Positions 1 through 6,531 of a stretch of DNA of 64,000 nt are shown here, piece by piece; position 1 is the stretch's first letter; each line of letters opens with the position of its first letter. Below the pieces are notes generated by a model, which was given only the letters and a program-made list of their open reading frames with translations, was not told the DNA's origin and made no database searches. Source of the stretch: Actinomycetota bacterium (GTDB lineage: Bacteria > Actinomycetota > Acidimicrobiia > IMCC26256 > PALSA-555). The position numbers and the translations under genes were made by a program. The DNA is taken from the NCBI GenBank assembly GCA_003140175.1, contig PLJD01000007.1, positions 1-64,000 on the forward strand, in the 5' to 3' direction.

Positions 1-108
1 TGGGAGCACGACGCGCACCTGTTCTACAAGCGGCTCCTGACCCTGCAGCGCTGCGGGGGTGGCAGCGTCGACCAGCTCGGCGAGCTCGCCTCGATCCTGC
101 TCGACTGA
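1..108 (+). CDS. acyl-CoA dehydrogenase, C-terminal end (partial)
   Basis: Frame 1 is open from the window edge to TGA at 106-108 (35 residues). It begins WEHDAHLFYKRLLTLQ, which matches the C-terminal helix of acyl-CoA dehydrogenases; the complete enzyme at 52296-53297 has TWEHDLHLFLRRA at the same point. The body of the gene, with the FAD and acyl-CoA sites, lies outside the window. Before the insertion at 249 this gene would have converged with the glycosyltransferase gene, whose original stop is predicted at 200-202. The family call rests on this short tail only. Confidence 0.72.
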   Translation, partial: WEHDAHLFYKRLLTLQRCGGGSVDQLGELASILLD

Positions 109-240
109 CACCCTCACCCGGACGCCCCGGCGCGCCGTGGGGTTCGCCAACCCGGGTCGCGTGGGGCGGCGAGACCCGAGATGGTTGGGGTGGCGATGCT
201 CAGCGCGACGCGGTGGCGTCGACGGCGGCGGGTCGCGGCT

Positions 241-248
241 CGGAGTTC
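241..248. repeat. left target-site duplication (8 bp)
   Basis: CGGAGTTC lies immediately outside the left inverted repeat and is repeated exactly at 2295-2302 immediately outside the right one. Joining the flanks across one copy restores an open reading frame for the glycosyltransferase gene. Confidence 0.9.
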
Positions 249-264
249 GGTAGTGGCTCAGTTT
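249..264 (+). repeat. left terminal inverted repeat
   Basis: GGTAGTGGCTCAGTTT, identical to the reverse complement of 2279-2294. Similarity continues imperfectly inward (GGGGTTCCGG on the left, TGAGGATTTCCG on the right, read inward). Confidence 0.9.
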
Positions 265-274
265 GGGGTTCCGG

Positions 275-943
275 CTACCAGTCGTCCGGGTGTTTCCAGG
301 AGCCTGGCGGGGTAAGCGGAAAGCCGTTCACCGTTGCGTCCACAATGCCGGGTAGCGGCGAGTAACGCAGGTGGCGCTTCCCGACCCGGAGGTACTTGGT
401 GGCGATGTTGCCGAAGACCTCCTGGCCTCGTCGGGGGGGAGCGGCGACGACAACCGGTAGGCCGTACGCCTCTTTGACTGCCTTGATCGTGGGGATGAGG
501 TCCGTGTCACCCGTCACGAGGATCTGGATTTGGGGAAGCGCAACGCCCTCTTCGGTGGGGTGGCCTGCCGCGTCGCGCATCATCTCGACCGCCAGGTTCA
601 CGTCCGTTTGCTTCTCTTTGTGGAACGTGACGGGAGTGCCACATTTGGGGCATTCCTCGGTCTTGGGGTCGTATTTGCCAAATCGCATGCTCAGGTTGGG
701 CGAGTGGGAGGCCACGGCTTCCAGCCACGTGTCTTGATGGGCACGCTTCTGCGAATCGAGCACGAAGCTTGTGCAGTATGTGACGCGCACAAGTCGAATG
801 GCCTCACCCATCTTGCTGCCGGCGTCGTGGGCGAGCATCTGGCACATGTGCTCGATATCCAGCCAGCGGTAGTCGAGGAGCTCAGCATCTTCCATGCCGT
901 GGTAGAGGTTTAGGCCATCGACATAGGCCACGGCTTCCAGCAT
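275..943 (-). CDS. NYN-domain protein (LabA/DUF88-like putative ribonuclease)
   Basis: A 222-residue protein with the NYN/PIN-like acidic site: YVDGLNLYHG near the N-terminus (Asp9, Asn12), QTDVNLAVEMM (Asp114) and LVTGDTDLIPTIKAV (Asp146, Asp148). NYN proteins of this type are metal-dependent RNases or are inferred to be. A CPKC pair at residues 98-101 adds a possible metal knuckle. The ATG at 943 is preceded by GGTGGAG at suitable spacing. It is divergent from the possible RNA and the wHTH-like gene, inside the insertion cassette. Acting as a nuclease on cellular or element RNA is inference. It is not a known transposase family, but a role in the movement of the cassette cannot be excluded. 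Confidence 0.88.
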   Translation of the reverse strand: MLEAVAYVDGLNLYHGMEDAELLDYRWLDIEHMCQMLAHDAGSKMGEAIRLVRVTYCTSFVLDSQKRAHQDTWLEAVASHSPNLSMRFGKYDPKTEECPKCGTPVTFHKEKQTDVNLAVEMMRDAAGHPTEEGVALPQIQILVTGDTDLIPTIKAVKEAYGLPVVVAAPPRRGQEVFGNIATKYLRVGKRHLRYSPLPGIVDATVNGFPLTPPGSWKHPDDW

Positions 944-971
944 TTGGGCTCCACCCTTGGTGTGTGGCTAG

Positions 972-1000
972 GTGACTTATTTCGCAGGCAGGTCTATGAT
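972..1000 (+). promoter_or_regulatory. candidate sigma-70-type promoter for the structured region
   Basis: GTGACT at 972-977 and TATGAT at 995-1000 with an exact 17 bp spacer. Predicted start is near 1007. It faces the hairpin-rich stretch and overlaps the divergent promoter region of the NYN gene. Confidence 0.5.
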
Positions 1001-1006
1001 TGTGGG

Positions 1007-1205
1007 TACATCCCCCAGGCGGGAGTCTGGGGACTCAGCGGGCCCCGCTTTGCGGCGGGGTCCCGCCGCGTTCGGGGCTAGTCCAGAAGCTCCGCCAACT
1101 GGGTCAGAGAAGCCCCTGGGGTTGCCGCCCCGGGGGTTTCCTCGTTCCCGAGGCTACTCCGCCTGTCTCCATCCATCAAGACACGGGAGACAGAGGGGTG
1201 GTGTT
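1007..1205 (+). ncRNA. candidate structured RNA inside the insertion cassette
   Basis: Three successive hairpins follow the candidate promoter: GAGTC-tggg-GACTC (1023-1036), an 11 bp stem with one bulge (1038-1048 with 1055-1066), and a 13 bp stem with a 6 nt loop (1109-1121 with 1128-1140). In the last stem two pairs are G-U wobbles on the plus strand and become mismatches on the minus strand, which favours a plus-strand RNA. A further inverted repeat CTGTCTCC/GGAGACAG (1163-1170, 1186-1193) precedes a T-rich run. I recognise no Rfam family. This could instead be a long leader or a set of protein-binding sites. Confidence 0.42.
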
Positions 1206-1212
1206 TTATCTC

Positions 1213-1241
1213 TTGTTTTGTCTCCGGGGGTCTGCTAGTTT
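1213..1241 (+). promoter_or_regulatory. promoter of the wHTH-like gene, predicted leaderless, with GTCTCC sites
   Basis: TTGTTT (1213-1218), a 17 bp spacer and TAGTTT (1236-1241) put the transcription start at about 1248, the A of the ATG, so the mRNA would be leaderless; no Shine-Dalgarno is visible. TGTCTCC occurs at about 1164-1170, inverted at 1186-1192, and again at about 1219-1225 within the spacer. This fits autoregulation. Confidence 0.5.
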
Positions 1242-1247
1242 GACTGC

Positions 1248-2057
1248 ATGGTCAAGACGACCCCGACGAAGAAGCTCAGGAGCCCTAGCTACCCATCCAT
1301 TGGCCTAGAGGAGGCGCTGAGGCGGGGGCGAGAGTTCTACGACCATGAGCGTCGGAACCCTGCGCCCGTAGACACCGTGCTCCACCATTGGGGGTACAAG
1401 CCCGGCAGCGGAGCGGGCGTTCTCGCCATCGCAGCGCTGCGGAAGTTCGGGCTGATCGAATATATCGGTACGGGTGCCCAGCGCAAAGCGCGACTCACAG
1501 ACCTCGCATTTCGCATCATTCTCGACCAGCGGGAGCCGTCGCCTGAACGTGACGAGGCCCTCCGCCAAGCCGCACTAACCCCAGCGATTCATTCGGACAT
1601 TCGGCGGAAGTTTCCGACTCCACCCCTGCCCTCCGACTCCACCCTGAGGCACTACCTGGTCTTCGACCGTCAATTCAATGAGAACGCGGTGACCCTCGTT
1701 ATCGACGAGGTCAGAGGTACATGGGCCTTCGCGAAGCTCGACGAGTCTGGTACCCTGCCTGACGGTGACGCGAGCATGGAGTCTCAAGTGACCCAACCCG
1801 TGAATTCCACCGTGGACCGGATTCTTGGCCGGGAAGGTGTTCCGCCCATGCCGGCGACTGCCCATGCTGGCCGCTCGCTACAGATCCCGCTTCCTGGTGG
1901 CGGAGCAGCCACCTTGGTGACCTCCCGCCCGATTACCAGCCAGGAATGGGCGACACTCCGTACCGTGATCGACGCGATGGAAGCGAGCTTTGTGGAGGCG
2001 CCGCCGCCGGTCCATACCAATGACGCCGACCACTCCACAGGAGCGGACGAGGACTAG
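1248..2057 (+). CDS. hypothetical protein with a probable N-terminal winged-helix region
   Basis: A 269-residue soluble protein I cannot assign to a named family. Residues about 20-90 (LEEALRRGREFYDHER... AIAALRKFGLIEYIGTGAQRKARLTDLAFRIIL) read like a winged-helix domain: helices followed by a GLI(E)Y strand and a basic wing. Residues about 95-150 hold a second predicted helical segment with KFPTPPLPSDSTLRHYL. The C-terminus is low complexity and acidic (HTNDADHSTGADED). It lies downstream of a leaderless-type promoter with repeated GTCTCC motifs. Its stop is adjacent to the stop of the convergent zinc-knuckle gene with no gap (2057/2058). Regulator of the cassette is the simplest inference; a DNA-end-binding role is also possible. 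Confidence 0.8.
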   Translation: MVKTTPTKKLRSPSYPSIGLEEALRRGREFYDHERRNPAPVDTVLHHWGYKPGSGAGVLAIAALRKFGLIEYIGTGAQRKARLTDLAFRIILDQREPSPERDEALRQAALTPAIHSDIRRKFPTPPLPSDSTLRHYLVFDRQFNENAVTLVIDEVRGTWAFAKLDESGTLPDGDASMESQVTQPVNSTVDRILGREGVPPMPATAHAGRSLQIPLPGGGAATLVTSRPITSQEWATLRTVIDAMEASFVEAPPPVHTNDADHSTGADED

Positions 2058-2237
2058 CTACTTCCCGTCAGTTGCCTCACGCACCGTGCGGGCAGCCGCC
2101 TGGTTGGCATCCTCGGGAGCAGCCTGGCACGTGCACGGGTTCGGGCCCATGTAGATGGCCTCGCGCTCGCCGGTGTCGGGGTCGACATGGAAGTTGCCTC
2201 CGCATGTCGCGCACTCCCGAATCTCAAGGTGCTTCAC
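2058..2237 (-). CDS. small CxxC zinc-knuckle protein
   Basis: The longest ORF (73 aa) opens with TTG at 2279, but that codon lies in the terminal repeat. A GTG at 2237 gives a 59-residue protein MKHLEIRECATCGGNFHVD and looks more natural. The motifs CATCG and CTC (NPCTCQ) could bind one zinc ion. Family unknown. It is convergent with, and directly abuts, the wHTH-like gene, and ends about 40 bp from the right inverted repeat. Start uncertain. Confidence 0.6.
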   Translation of the reverse strand: MKHLEIRECATCGGNFHVDPDTGEREAIYMGPNPCTCQAAPEDANQAAARTVREATDGK

Positions 2238-2278
2238 AACCACCACGATACCCCGGCAGCGTGCGGCGGAAATCCTCA

Positions 2279-2294
2279 AAACTGAGCCACTACC
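2279..2294 (-). repeat. right terminal inverted repeat
   Basis: Reverse complement of the left repeat, 16/16 identical. Bases 2290-2292 supply a TAG stop that truncates the glycosyltransferase. Confidence 0.9.
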
Positions 2295-3576
2295 CGGAGT
2301 TCGGGGCGCGACGACTCGACCAGTGCCGCCATCCGGCGTCGAGCGCGACCGCGGCGAGCACCACGATCGAGACCTCGGCCGGGGCGCGGAAGCGGATGAT
2401 GCCGTACGCGCCGGCAGCCAGCAGGGTCACGAGCACGACCGGCATCACCAGGGGCCAGCGGGTTCGCCGCTGCCGGCCGAGCACGACGAACCCGACGATC
2501 GCGAGGGGCGCCAGGAGATAGAAGGCGCCGATCCCCGCCCACGACGCCTCGACCGGGCGCCCCTCGACTCGGTCGAAGCGGGCGGTCTGGAACGGCTCGT
2601 AGAGATCCCAGATCCGCCCCACCCGGGCCGCGACCACGACCGGGAGCCGGCCGAGGTGGTCACGCATGTAGGTCAACGCCGCGTGATCCTGGCGGGCCGA
2701 CAGGACCGAGGGGTCCGTGGACGGCGGGACGGCGGTCGAGCAGCCCAGGCTCCAGTAGCCGAGCTCGGGGCCGTGGTAGGTGGCGTCGCAGTTGGCGCCG
2801 AGCAGCAGGCCGCCGTCGCCGGTCGACAAGGTGGTGGGCTTCTGGAAGGTGACGAGGTTGCGCACCACCCAGGGGGACACGACCACCCCGGCCACGACGA
2901 TTCCGAGGACCGCGAGCCCGACCCGGGCCCGGCCGGACCGCGAGCGGGTGATGACCACCGCGGGGACGAGGATCAACAGGACGAAGAACGACAGCTCGGA
3001 GCGGGTCAGCGCGGCGAGGCCGCACCCGACCCCGAGGAGCGTGGCGCTCACCCAGCTCGGCGAGCGCAGGAACCGGTACGTCGCGAGCAGGATCAGCGCG
3101 GTGAAGAGGATCGCCAGCGTCTCGGACATCACGATCCCGCTCGGGATCCACAGGTTCGGGTACAGCGCGGCGAGCACCGCGGCGATGATCCCCACCCGGC
3201 GACTGACGACGACCTCGCCCAGCCAGCCGATGACCCCGACTGCGACCGCGCCGAGGACCGCCATCGTCATGCGCTGGGGCACGGTCCCGCCGTGGATGCC
3301 GAACAGCCAGGTGGCCGGGACCTCGACGAGCGCGGTGAGGGGCGGGTGCAGCGCGCTGACACCCCCCACGACCGGGGTCTGGAACCCGTGCCCGGCGACG
3401 AGTTCGCCGGCCTGACCGACGTAGTAGAAGGCGTCGTAGAAGTTTCTGGTGTCGTACCGGGTGACCGTGAGCACGTACACGACGCGCAAGACCAGCCCGA
3501 CGACGCTGATCCCGAGCAGCGCCGCGACGAAGCGGCGGGACCCCGCGTCGCGGGTCGGCGGGTCTGCTCCCGTCAT
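2290..3576 (-). CDS. GT39-like membrane glycosyltransferase (PMT/ArnT type), 3' end altered by insertion
   Basis: A 428-residue polytopic protein. The N-terminal TM segment is followed by an extracytoplasmic loop with RYDTRNFYDAFYY, the position of the acidic catalytic motif in GT-C enzymes, then roughly ten more hydrophobic segments. Such enzymes move a sugar or similar group from a polyprenyl-phosphate donor. The start overlaps the stop of the thiolase-fold gene as ATGA, so it is translationally coupled to a catabolic operon. The last codons (APNSG-stop) use the inverted repeat of the cassette; the uninterrupted gene would have ended EPRPAAVDATASR at 200. Loss of this short soluble tail need not abolish activity. 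Confidence 0.85.
   Translation of the reverse strand: MTGADPPTRDAGSRRFVAALLGISVVGLVLRVVYVLTVTRYDTRNFYDAFYYVGQAGELVAGHGFQTPVVGGVSALHPPLTALVEVPATWLFGIHGGTVPQRMTMAVLGAVAVGVIGWLGEVVVSRRVGIIAAVLAALYPNLWIPSGIVMSETLAILFTALILLATYRFLRSPSWVSATLLGVGCGLAALTRSELSFFVLLILVPAVVITRSRSGRARVGLAVLGIVVAGVVVSPWVVRNLVTFQKPTTLSTGDGGLLLGANCDATYHGPELGYWSLGCSTAVPPSTDPSVLSARQDHAALTYMRDHLGRLPVVVAARVGRIWDLYEPFQTARFDRVEGRPVEASWAGIGAFYLLAPLAIVGFVVLGRQRRTRWPLVMPVVLVTLLAAGAYGIIRFRAPAEVSIVVLAAVALDAGWRHWSSRRAPNSG
2295..2302. repeat. right target-site duplication (8 bp)
   Basis: CGGAGTTC, exact copy of 241-248. Confidence 0.9.
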
Positions 3577-4790
3577 CGCCCGCGGGTCAACAGCAGGGCT
3601 CCGGCCAGCGGCCCCCCCCCCGCGCAGGCGACCCCGATCTCGGGGTCGCCGGGGACCTGGCGCTCACCGCCCTCCCCCCACAGCTGCAGGCACGCCTCGT
3701 GCAAGAACCCGAACCCGTGGAGGCGGCCGGCCGAGAGCTGCCCGCCGTGGGTGTTGAGCGGCAGCTCACCCTCCCGGGCGATTCGCTGGCCCCCTTCGAC
3801 GAACGGGCCGGACTCCCCCTTGCCGCAGAACTGCATCGCCTCGAGCCAGCACATCGTGATGAACGAGAACCCGTCGTACATCTCCGCCAGCTGGACGTCA
3901 CTGGGCCGCAGGTCGGTGCGCTCCCACAACTGGGTGCCGGCGTCCTGGCACGCCATCGTGGCGAGGTCGTAGTACTGATCCCACGCCGGTCGGCCGTGGA
4001 ACGCGGTCCCGACCGCCTCGACCTCGATGGGGGGCTTGCGGAGGTCGGCCACGGTGTCGCGACGCGACACGATCATCGCCGTCCCGCCGTCACAGGGCAC
4101 GTCGCAGTCGAAGAGGCACAACGGCGACGAGATCATCCGCGCCGACAGGTAGTCGTCCATCGTCATCGGATCGCGATAGATCGCCTTCGGGTTCACCGTC
4201 GCGTTGCGTCGGGCGTTGAGCGCGATCTGGGCCAGCTGCTCGCGGGTGGTGCCGTACTCGTGGAAGTGGCGGTTGGCGAACATGGCGATCCACACCGCGG
4301 CGGACGGTGCCGAGAACGGCAGGAGCCATTCCATGAACCCGGTGGCCCGGAATCCGCCGCTGCGGCTATCGCCGCCCGGCATCACCGCGGCGCGGCCCTT
4401 CGTGCCTTGCGCGCTGCCTTCGAAGACGGTCCGGAAACACAAGACATGACGGGCCAGCCCGGCGGACACGGCCAGGATCGCGTTGATCACCGCACCGAGC
4501 TGACCGGGAAGCTCAAGCCCGCCGGCGTACCAGCTGAGGTTCAGGCGCAGCGCTTCCTGCACGTCGGTGACGCCCGCCCCCGAGAACCCGGCCGGGTTCT
4601 CCATGCCACCCGGGTACGTCGAGATTCCGTCGATGTCGGTCGGGTTCAGTCCGGCGTCGGCGATCGCGCCGAGGCAGGCGTCGACGGTCAGTTCGAGCGG
4701 GTCTCGGTAGAGGCGTCGCCCGATGTCGGACTGTCCAATGCCGCTCAGGACGGCTCGGCGCTCGCCGAACAGCTCGTCGGACTCGGTCAC
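3573..4790 (-). CDS. thiolase-fold protein (lipid-transfer/SCP-x group) without nucleophilic Cys; putative aldolase
   Basis: The annotated ORF reaches 4949, but GTG at 4790 has GAGGAG upstream and yields 405 residues starting MTESDELFGERRAVLSGIG. Thiolase-superfamily landmarks are present: HEYGTTREQLAQIALNAR, EMYDGFSFITM, FCGKGESGPFVEGG and NTHGGQLSAGRLHG. At the place of the usual ENACxSG nucleophile it reads LSWYAGGLELPGQ, with no cysteine. Ltp2-type steroid side-chain aldolases share this Cys-less thiolase fold and need a DUF35 partner, and a DUF35 gene lies 58 bp upstream. Retro-aldol C-C cleavage of an acyl-CoA is therefore plausible, substrate unknown. The C-terminal HGFGF replaces the GHPxGATG of true thiolases. 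Confidence 0.85.
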   Translation of the reverse strand: MTESDELFGERRAVLSGIGQSDIGRRLYRDPLELTVDACLGAIADAGLNPTDIDGISTYPGGMENPAGFSGAGVTDVQEALRLNLSWYAGGLELPGQLGAVINAILAVSAGLARHVLCFRTVFEGSAQGTKGRAAVMPGGDSRSGGFRATGFMEWLLPFSAPSAAVWIAMFANRHFHEYGTTREQLAQIALNARRNATVNPKAIYRDPMTMDDYLSARMISSPLCLFDCDVPCDGGTAMIVSRRDTVADLRKPPIEVEAVGTAFHGRPAWDQYYDLATMACQDAGTQLWERTDLRPSDVQLAEMYDGFSFITMCWLEAMQFCGKGESGPFVEGGQRIAREGELPLNTHGGQLSAGRLHGFGFLHEACLQLWGEGGERQVPGDPEIGVACAGGGPLAGALLLTRGR

Positions 4791-4848
4791 GCGGGTGCTC
4801 CTCGTCTCGGGGGACGCCGGCTCAGGCTCGCCGGGGTCGGGGCGTCGC

Positions 4849-5277
4849 TCACGGCGCGGGCTCGAAGAGCGGGATCCACACCTCGTCCTCAACGTGGGGT
4901 TCGAAGATGACCTGCACCGCCATGCCGATGCGGACGTCGTCGGGCGCACAGTTGACGATGTTGGTGGTCAGGCGCAGATCGTCCTGCTCGACCGGGTGAA
5001 CGATGGCCAGCACGAACGGGACCTCCGGGCCGGGCATCCAGGGCTGATAGTTGATCGAGAACGCCAGCACCTCGGCCCGCCCGGACACCGCCTCGACGCC
5101 GATGTCCTTCGACCAGCACTTCGGGCAGATCACCGCGGGGGGATGCAGGTAGTAGCCGCACTGGCGGCACCGTTGGAAGCGCAGCTCGTCGTCGCGCCCG
5201 CCCTGCCAGAAATGGGCGTTGCGGTCCGTGATCCGGGGCAGGATCCGGAACGGGACGTCACCGGTGGTCGTCGTCAT
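4849..5277 (-). CDS. DUF35 OB-fold/zinc-ribbon acyl-CoA-binding protein
   Basis: The protein starts at ATG 5277 (MTTTTGDVPFRILP), 20 bp inside the 3' end of the CMD-like gene, giving 142 residues. The N-terminal helical hairpin is followed by a rubredoxin-like zinc ribbon CRQCG...CPKC and an OB-fold β-barrel. DUF35 proteins bind acyl-CoA and act as obligate partners of thiolase-fold or hydratase subunits, such as ChsH2. The gene directly precedes the Cys-less thiolase-fold gene, its likely partner. The longer ORF to 5430 is out-of-frame reading of the CMD gene. Confidence 0.88.
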   Translation of the reverse strand: MTTTTGDVPFRILPRITDRNAHFWQGGRDDELRFQRCRQCGYYLHPPAVICPKCWSKDIGVEAVSGRAEVLAFSINYQPWMPGPEVPFVLAIVHPVEQDDLRLTTNIVNCAPDDVRIGMAVQVIFEPHVEDEVWIPLFEPAP

Positions 5278-5635
5278 CAGACTCCTCTTCGAGGTCACGC
5301 TCGGGGTCTCGGGCCGACTTGAAACCTCGGCGGGCGTGCGGGATCGCCTCGACCGCGGGCAGCAGCCCGAAACCGGGGCACGACAGCATGATCGAGCCGA
5401 GGATCTCATCCCAGGTGGCGCCAACCTCACCAGCGAGGCGGGCGTGGCGCTCGACCCCCTCGTGGTTGCGGAGCACGACCGTGCAGACGAGGCGGATGAG
5501 CTCGTGGGTCTTTCGATCGGGGGCCGAGAGCGAATCGATCTGGCTCATCCACGAGTTCTGGGCTTCGTGGAGCGCAGGGAAGACCGCGTGGAGCGGCTCC
5601 TCGAAGGGGAAGGTCCAGTCGTCGCGGGGCGCCAT
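5258..5635 (-). CDS. carboxymuconolactone-decarboxylase (CMD)-like protein lacking the CxxC pair
   Basis: A 125-residue single-domain protein with the CMD/AhpD helical core: KTHELIRLVCTVVLRNHEGVERHARLAGEVGATWDEI. AhpD-type members carry a redox CxxC before the conserved His. Here the segment reads VCTVVLRNHEGVERHARLA, with a single Cys, so peroxidase activity of the AhpD type is unlikely. The acidic C-terminus DLEEESDDDD is unusual. It is encoded between two DUF35 genes, 2 bp after one and overlapping the next, so it belongs to this operon. A lactone or keto-acid decarboxylase or a binding role is inference. Confidence 0.8.
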   Translation of the reverse strand: MAPRDDWTFPFEEPLHAVFPALHEAQNSWMSQIDSLSAPDRKTHELIRLVCTVVLRNHEGVERHARLAGEVGATWDEILGSIMLSCPGFGLLPAVEAIPHARRGFKSARDPERDLEEESDDDDHR

Positions 5636-5637
5636 GA

Positions 5638-6036
5638 TCAGGCGGGGACGAAGACGGGGACGGTGGTCGACTCGTCGAGCTCGCGATAGGCGACCCGCAG
5701 CGCCATCCCCACCGTGAGCGCGTCGGCGTCGCAGTCGACGACGTTGGTCATCATCCGAGGTCCCTCGGCGAGGTCCACCACGGCGGCAACGTAGGGGACC
5801 CGCTCACCGAACGGCGGCAGGTCGTTTTCGTGCACGACCGACCAGGTGTACAGGGCGGCCTGGCCGCTCGCTTCCTCCCAGTCCACGGCGGTGCTCCAGC
5901 ACGCGGGGCAGAACGGACGAGGGTAGAAATGGGCTGCCCCGCAGTCCGCGCAGCGCTTGATGAGCAGCCTGCCGTCGCGGGCCGCGTCCCAGAAGGGCTC
6001 GGTCTCGGGATCGGGCGCCGGAAGGTCGAAGCGCAC
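5638..6036 (-). CDS. DUF35 OB-fold/zinc-ribbon protein
   Basis: A 132-residue protein of normal DUF35 length: DLPAPDPETEPFWDAARDGRLLIKRCADCG, a second knuckle CPACW, then the OB barrel ending TTVPVFVPA. All four zinc-ribbon cysteines are present. This is the second DUF35 gene in the operon, 9 bp after MaoC, so it may pair with MaoC (as ChsH2 with ChsH1) while the other DUF35 pairs with the thiolase-fold subunit. That pairing is inference. Confidence 0.88.
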   Translation of the reverse strand: MRFDLPAPDPETEPFWDAARDGRLLIKRCADCGAAHFYPRPFCPACWSTAVDWEEASGQAALYTWSVVHENDLPPFGERVPYVAAVVDLAEGPRMMTNVVDCDADALTVGMALRVAYRELDESTTVPVFVPA

Positions 6037-6045
6037 GCCCGGGCG

Positions 6046-6474
6046 CTACCGGGTCGGCAGCGCGGCGACGGCCACGCCACTGACCTTGGCCTCGCCGTTC
6101 CCGTTCACCACCTCGCAGTCGAGGTCGACCCGATGCTCACCGTGCTCGTCGTACTTCTTCTTCACGGTGATCCGGGTCGCGAGCTGCTCGCCGGGCCAGG
6201 TCTGCTTCGTGAAGCGCACCTTGTAGACGCGCAGGCTGCCGACCCCGACGTAGTCGGTGAGCGCCTTGCCGAGCATCCCCATCGTGAACATGCCGTGACC
6301 GAAGACGCTGGGCAGGCCGGCGGCTTGGGCCTGGACCTCGTCGTGGTGCATCGGGTTGAAGTCCCCCGATGCGCCGGCGTAGCGCACCAGATCGGTGCGG
6401 GACAGCTCGTGGCTGAACTCGGGCGCCTGGTCCCCTTCGTGGATGTCATCGAAAAACAGCGGGTTGTCGGCCAT
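6046..6474 (-). CDS. MaoC-like (R)-specific enoyl-CoA hydratase
   Basis: A 142-residue hot-dog protein starting MADNPLFFDDIHEGDQAP at ATG 6474. The hydratase-2 motif is visible: DLVRYAGASGDFNPMHHDEVQAQAAGLPSVFGHGM, with Asp and His of the D-x4-H dyad. It hydrates trans-2-enoyl-CoA, giving the 3-hydroxyacyl-CoA for the next steps. It is the first gene of a six-gene minus-strand operon. Its start is 57 bp from the divergent P450 start, with a palindrome between. The 751-aa ORF in this frame is antisense noise upstream of the ATG. Confidence 0.9.
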   Translation of the reverse strand: MADNPLFFDDIHEGDQAPEFSHELSRTDLVRYAGASGDFNPMHHDEVQAQAAGLPSVFGHGMFTMGMLGKALTDYVGVGSLRVYKVRFTKQTWPGEQLATRITVKKKYDEHGEHRVDLDCEVVNGNGEAKVSGVAVAALPTR

Positions 6475-6497
6475 GACGGCGCAGCGTGCTCGTCCCC

Positions 6498-6511
6498 TGA
6501 CAGCCCTGTCA
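6498..6511. promoter_or_regulatory. palindromic operator candidate TGAC-N6-GTCA (divergent MaoC/P450 promoter)
   Basis: TGACAGCCCTGTCA has 6 bp perfect arms. On the minus strand it overlaps TTGACA, a consensus -35 for the MaoC operon. The same 14 bp layout occurs at 50044 and 55704. A TetR-type repressor is a reasonable guess. Confidence 0.55.
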
Positions 6512-6531
6512 ACTCGTGGGAGGCTCGCGCC

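Larger units (their letters stand above)
249..2294. mobile_element. transposase-less mobile insertion cassette carrying NYN, wHTH-like and zinc-knuckle genes
   Basis: A 2,046 bp segment bounded by perfect 16 bp inverted repeats (GGTAGTGGCTCAGTTT) and flanked by an 8 bp direct duplication (CGGAGTTC). Removing it and one duplication lets the glycosyltransferase frame run on for 13 more codons (EPRPAAVDATASR) to a TGA at 200-202, which is strong internal evidence for insertion. The three ORFs inside (NYN protein, putative winged-helix protein, CxxC protein) look unlike any DDE, DEDD, HUH or serine/tyrosine transposase I know. By eye the inside is less GC-rich than the flanks. Eight-base duplications are known for several IS families (IS6, ISL3, IS1595 and others), so transposition in trans by such an enzyme is possible. 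The term mobile insertion cassette is used for transposase-less elements with passenger genes. Confidence 0.85.

Noticed and set aside
2155-3972. 605-aa plus-strand ORF
   Set aside because: Antisense to the glycosyltransferase and thiolase-fold genes; His/Arg/Asp-rich low-complexity translation typical of GC-rich shadow frames.
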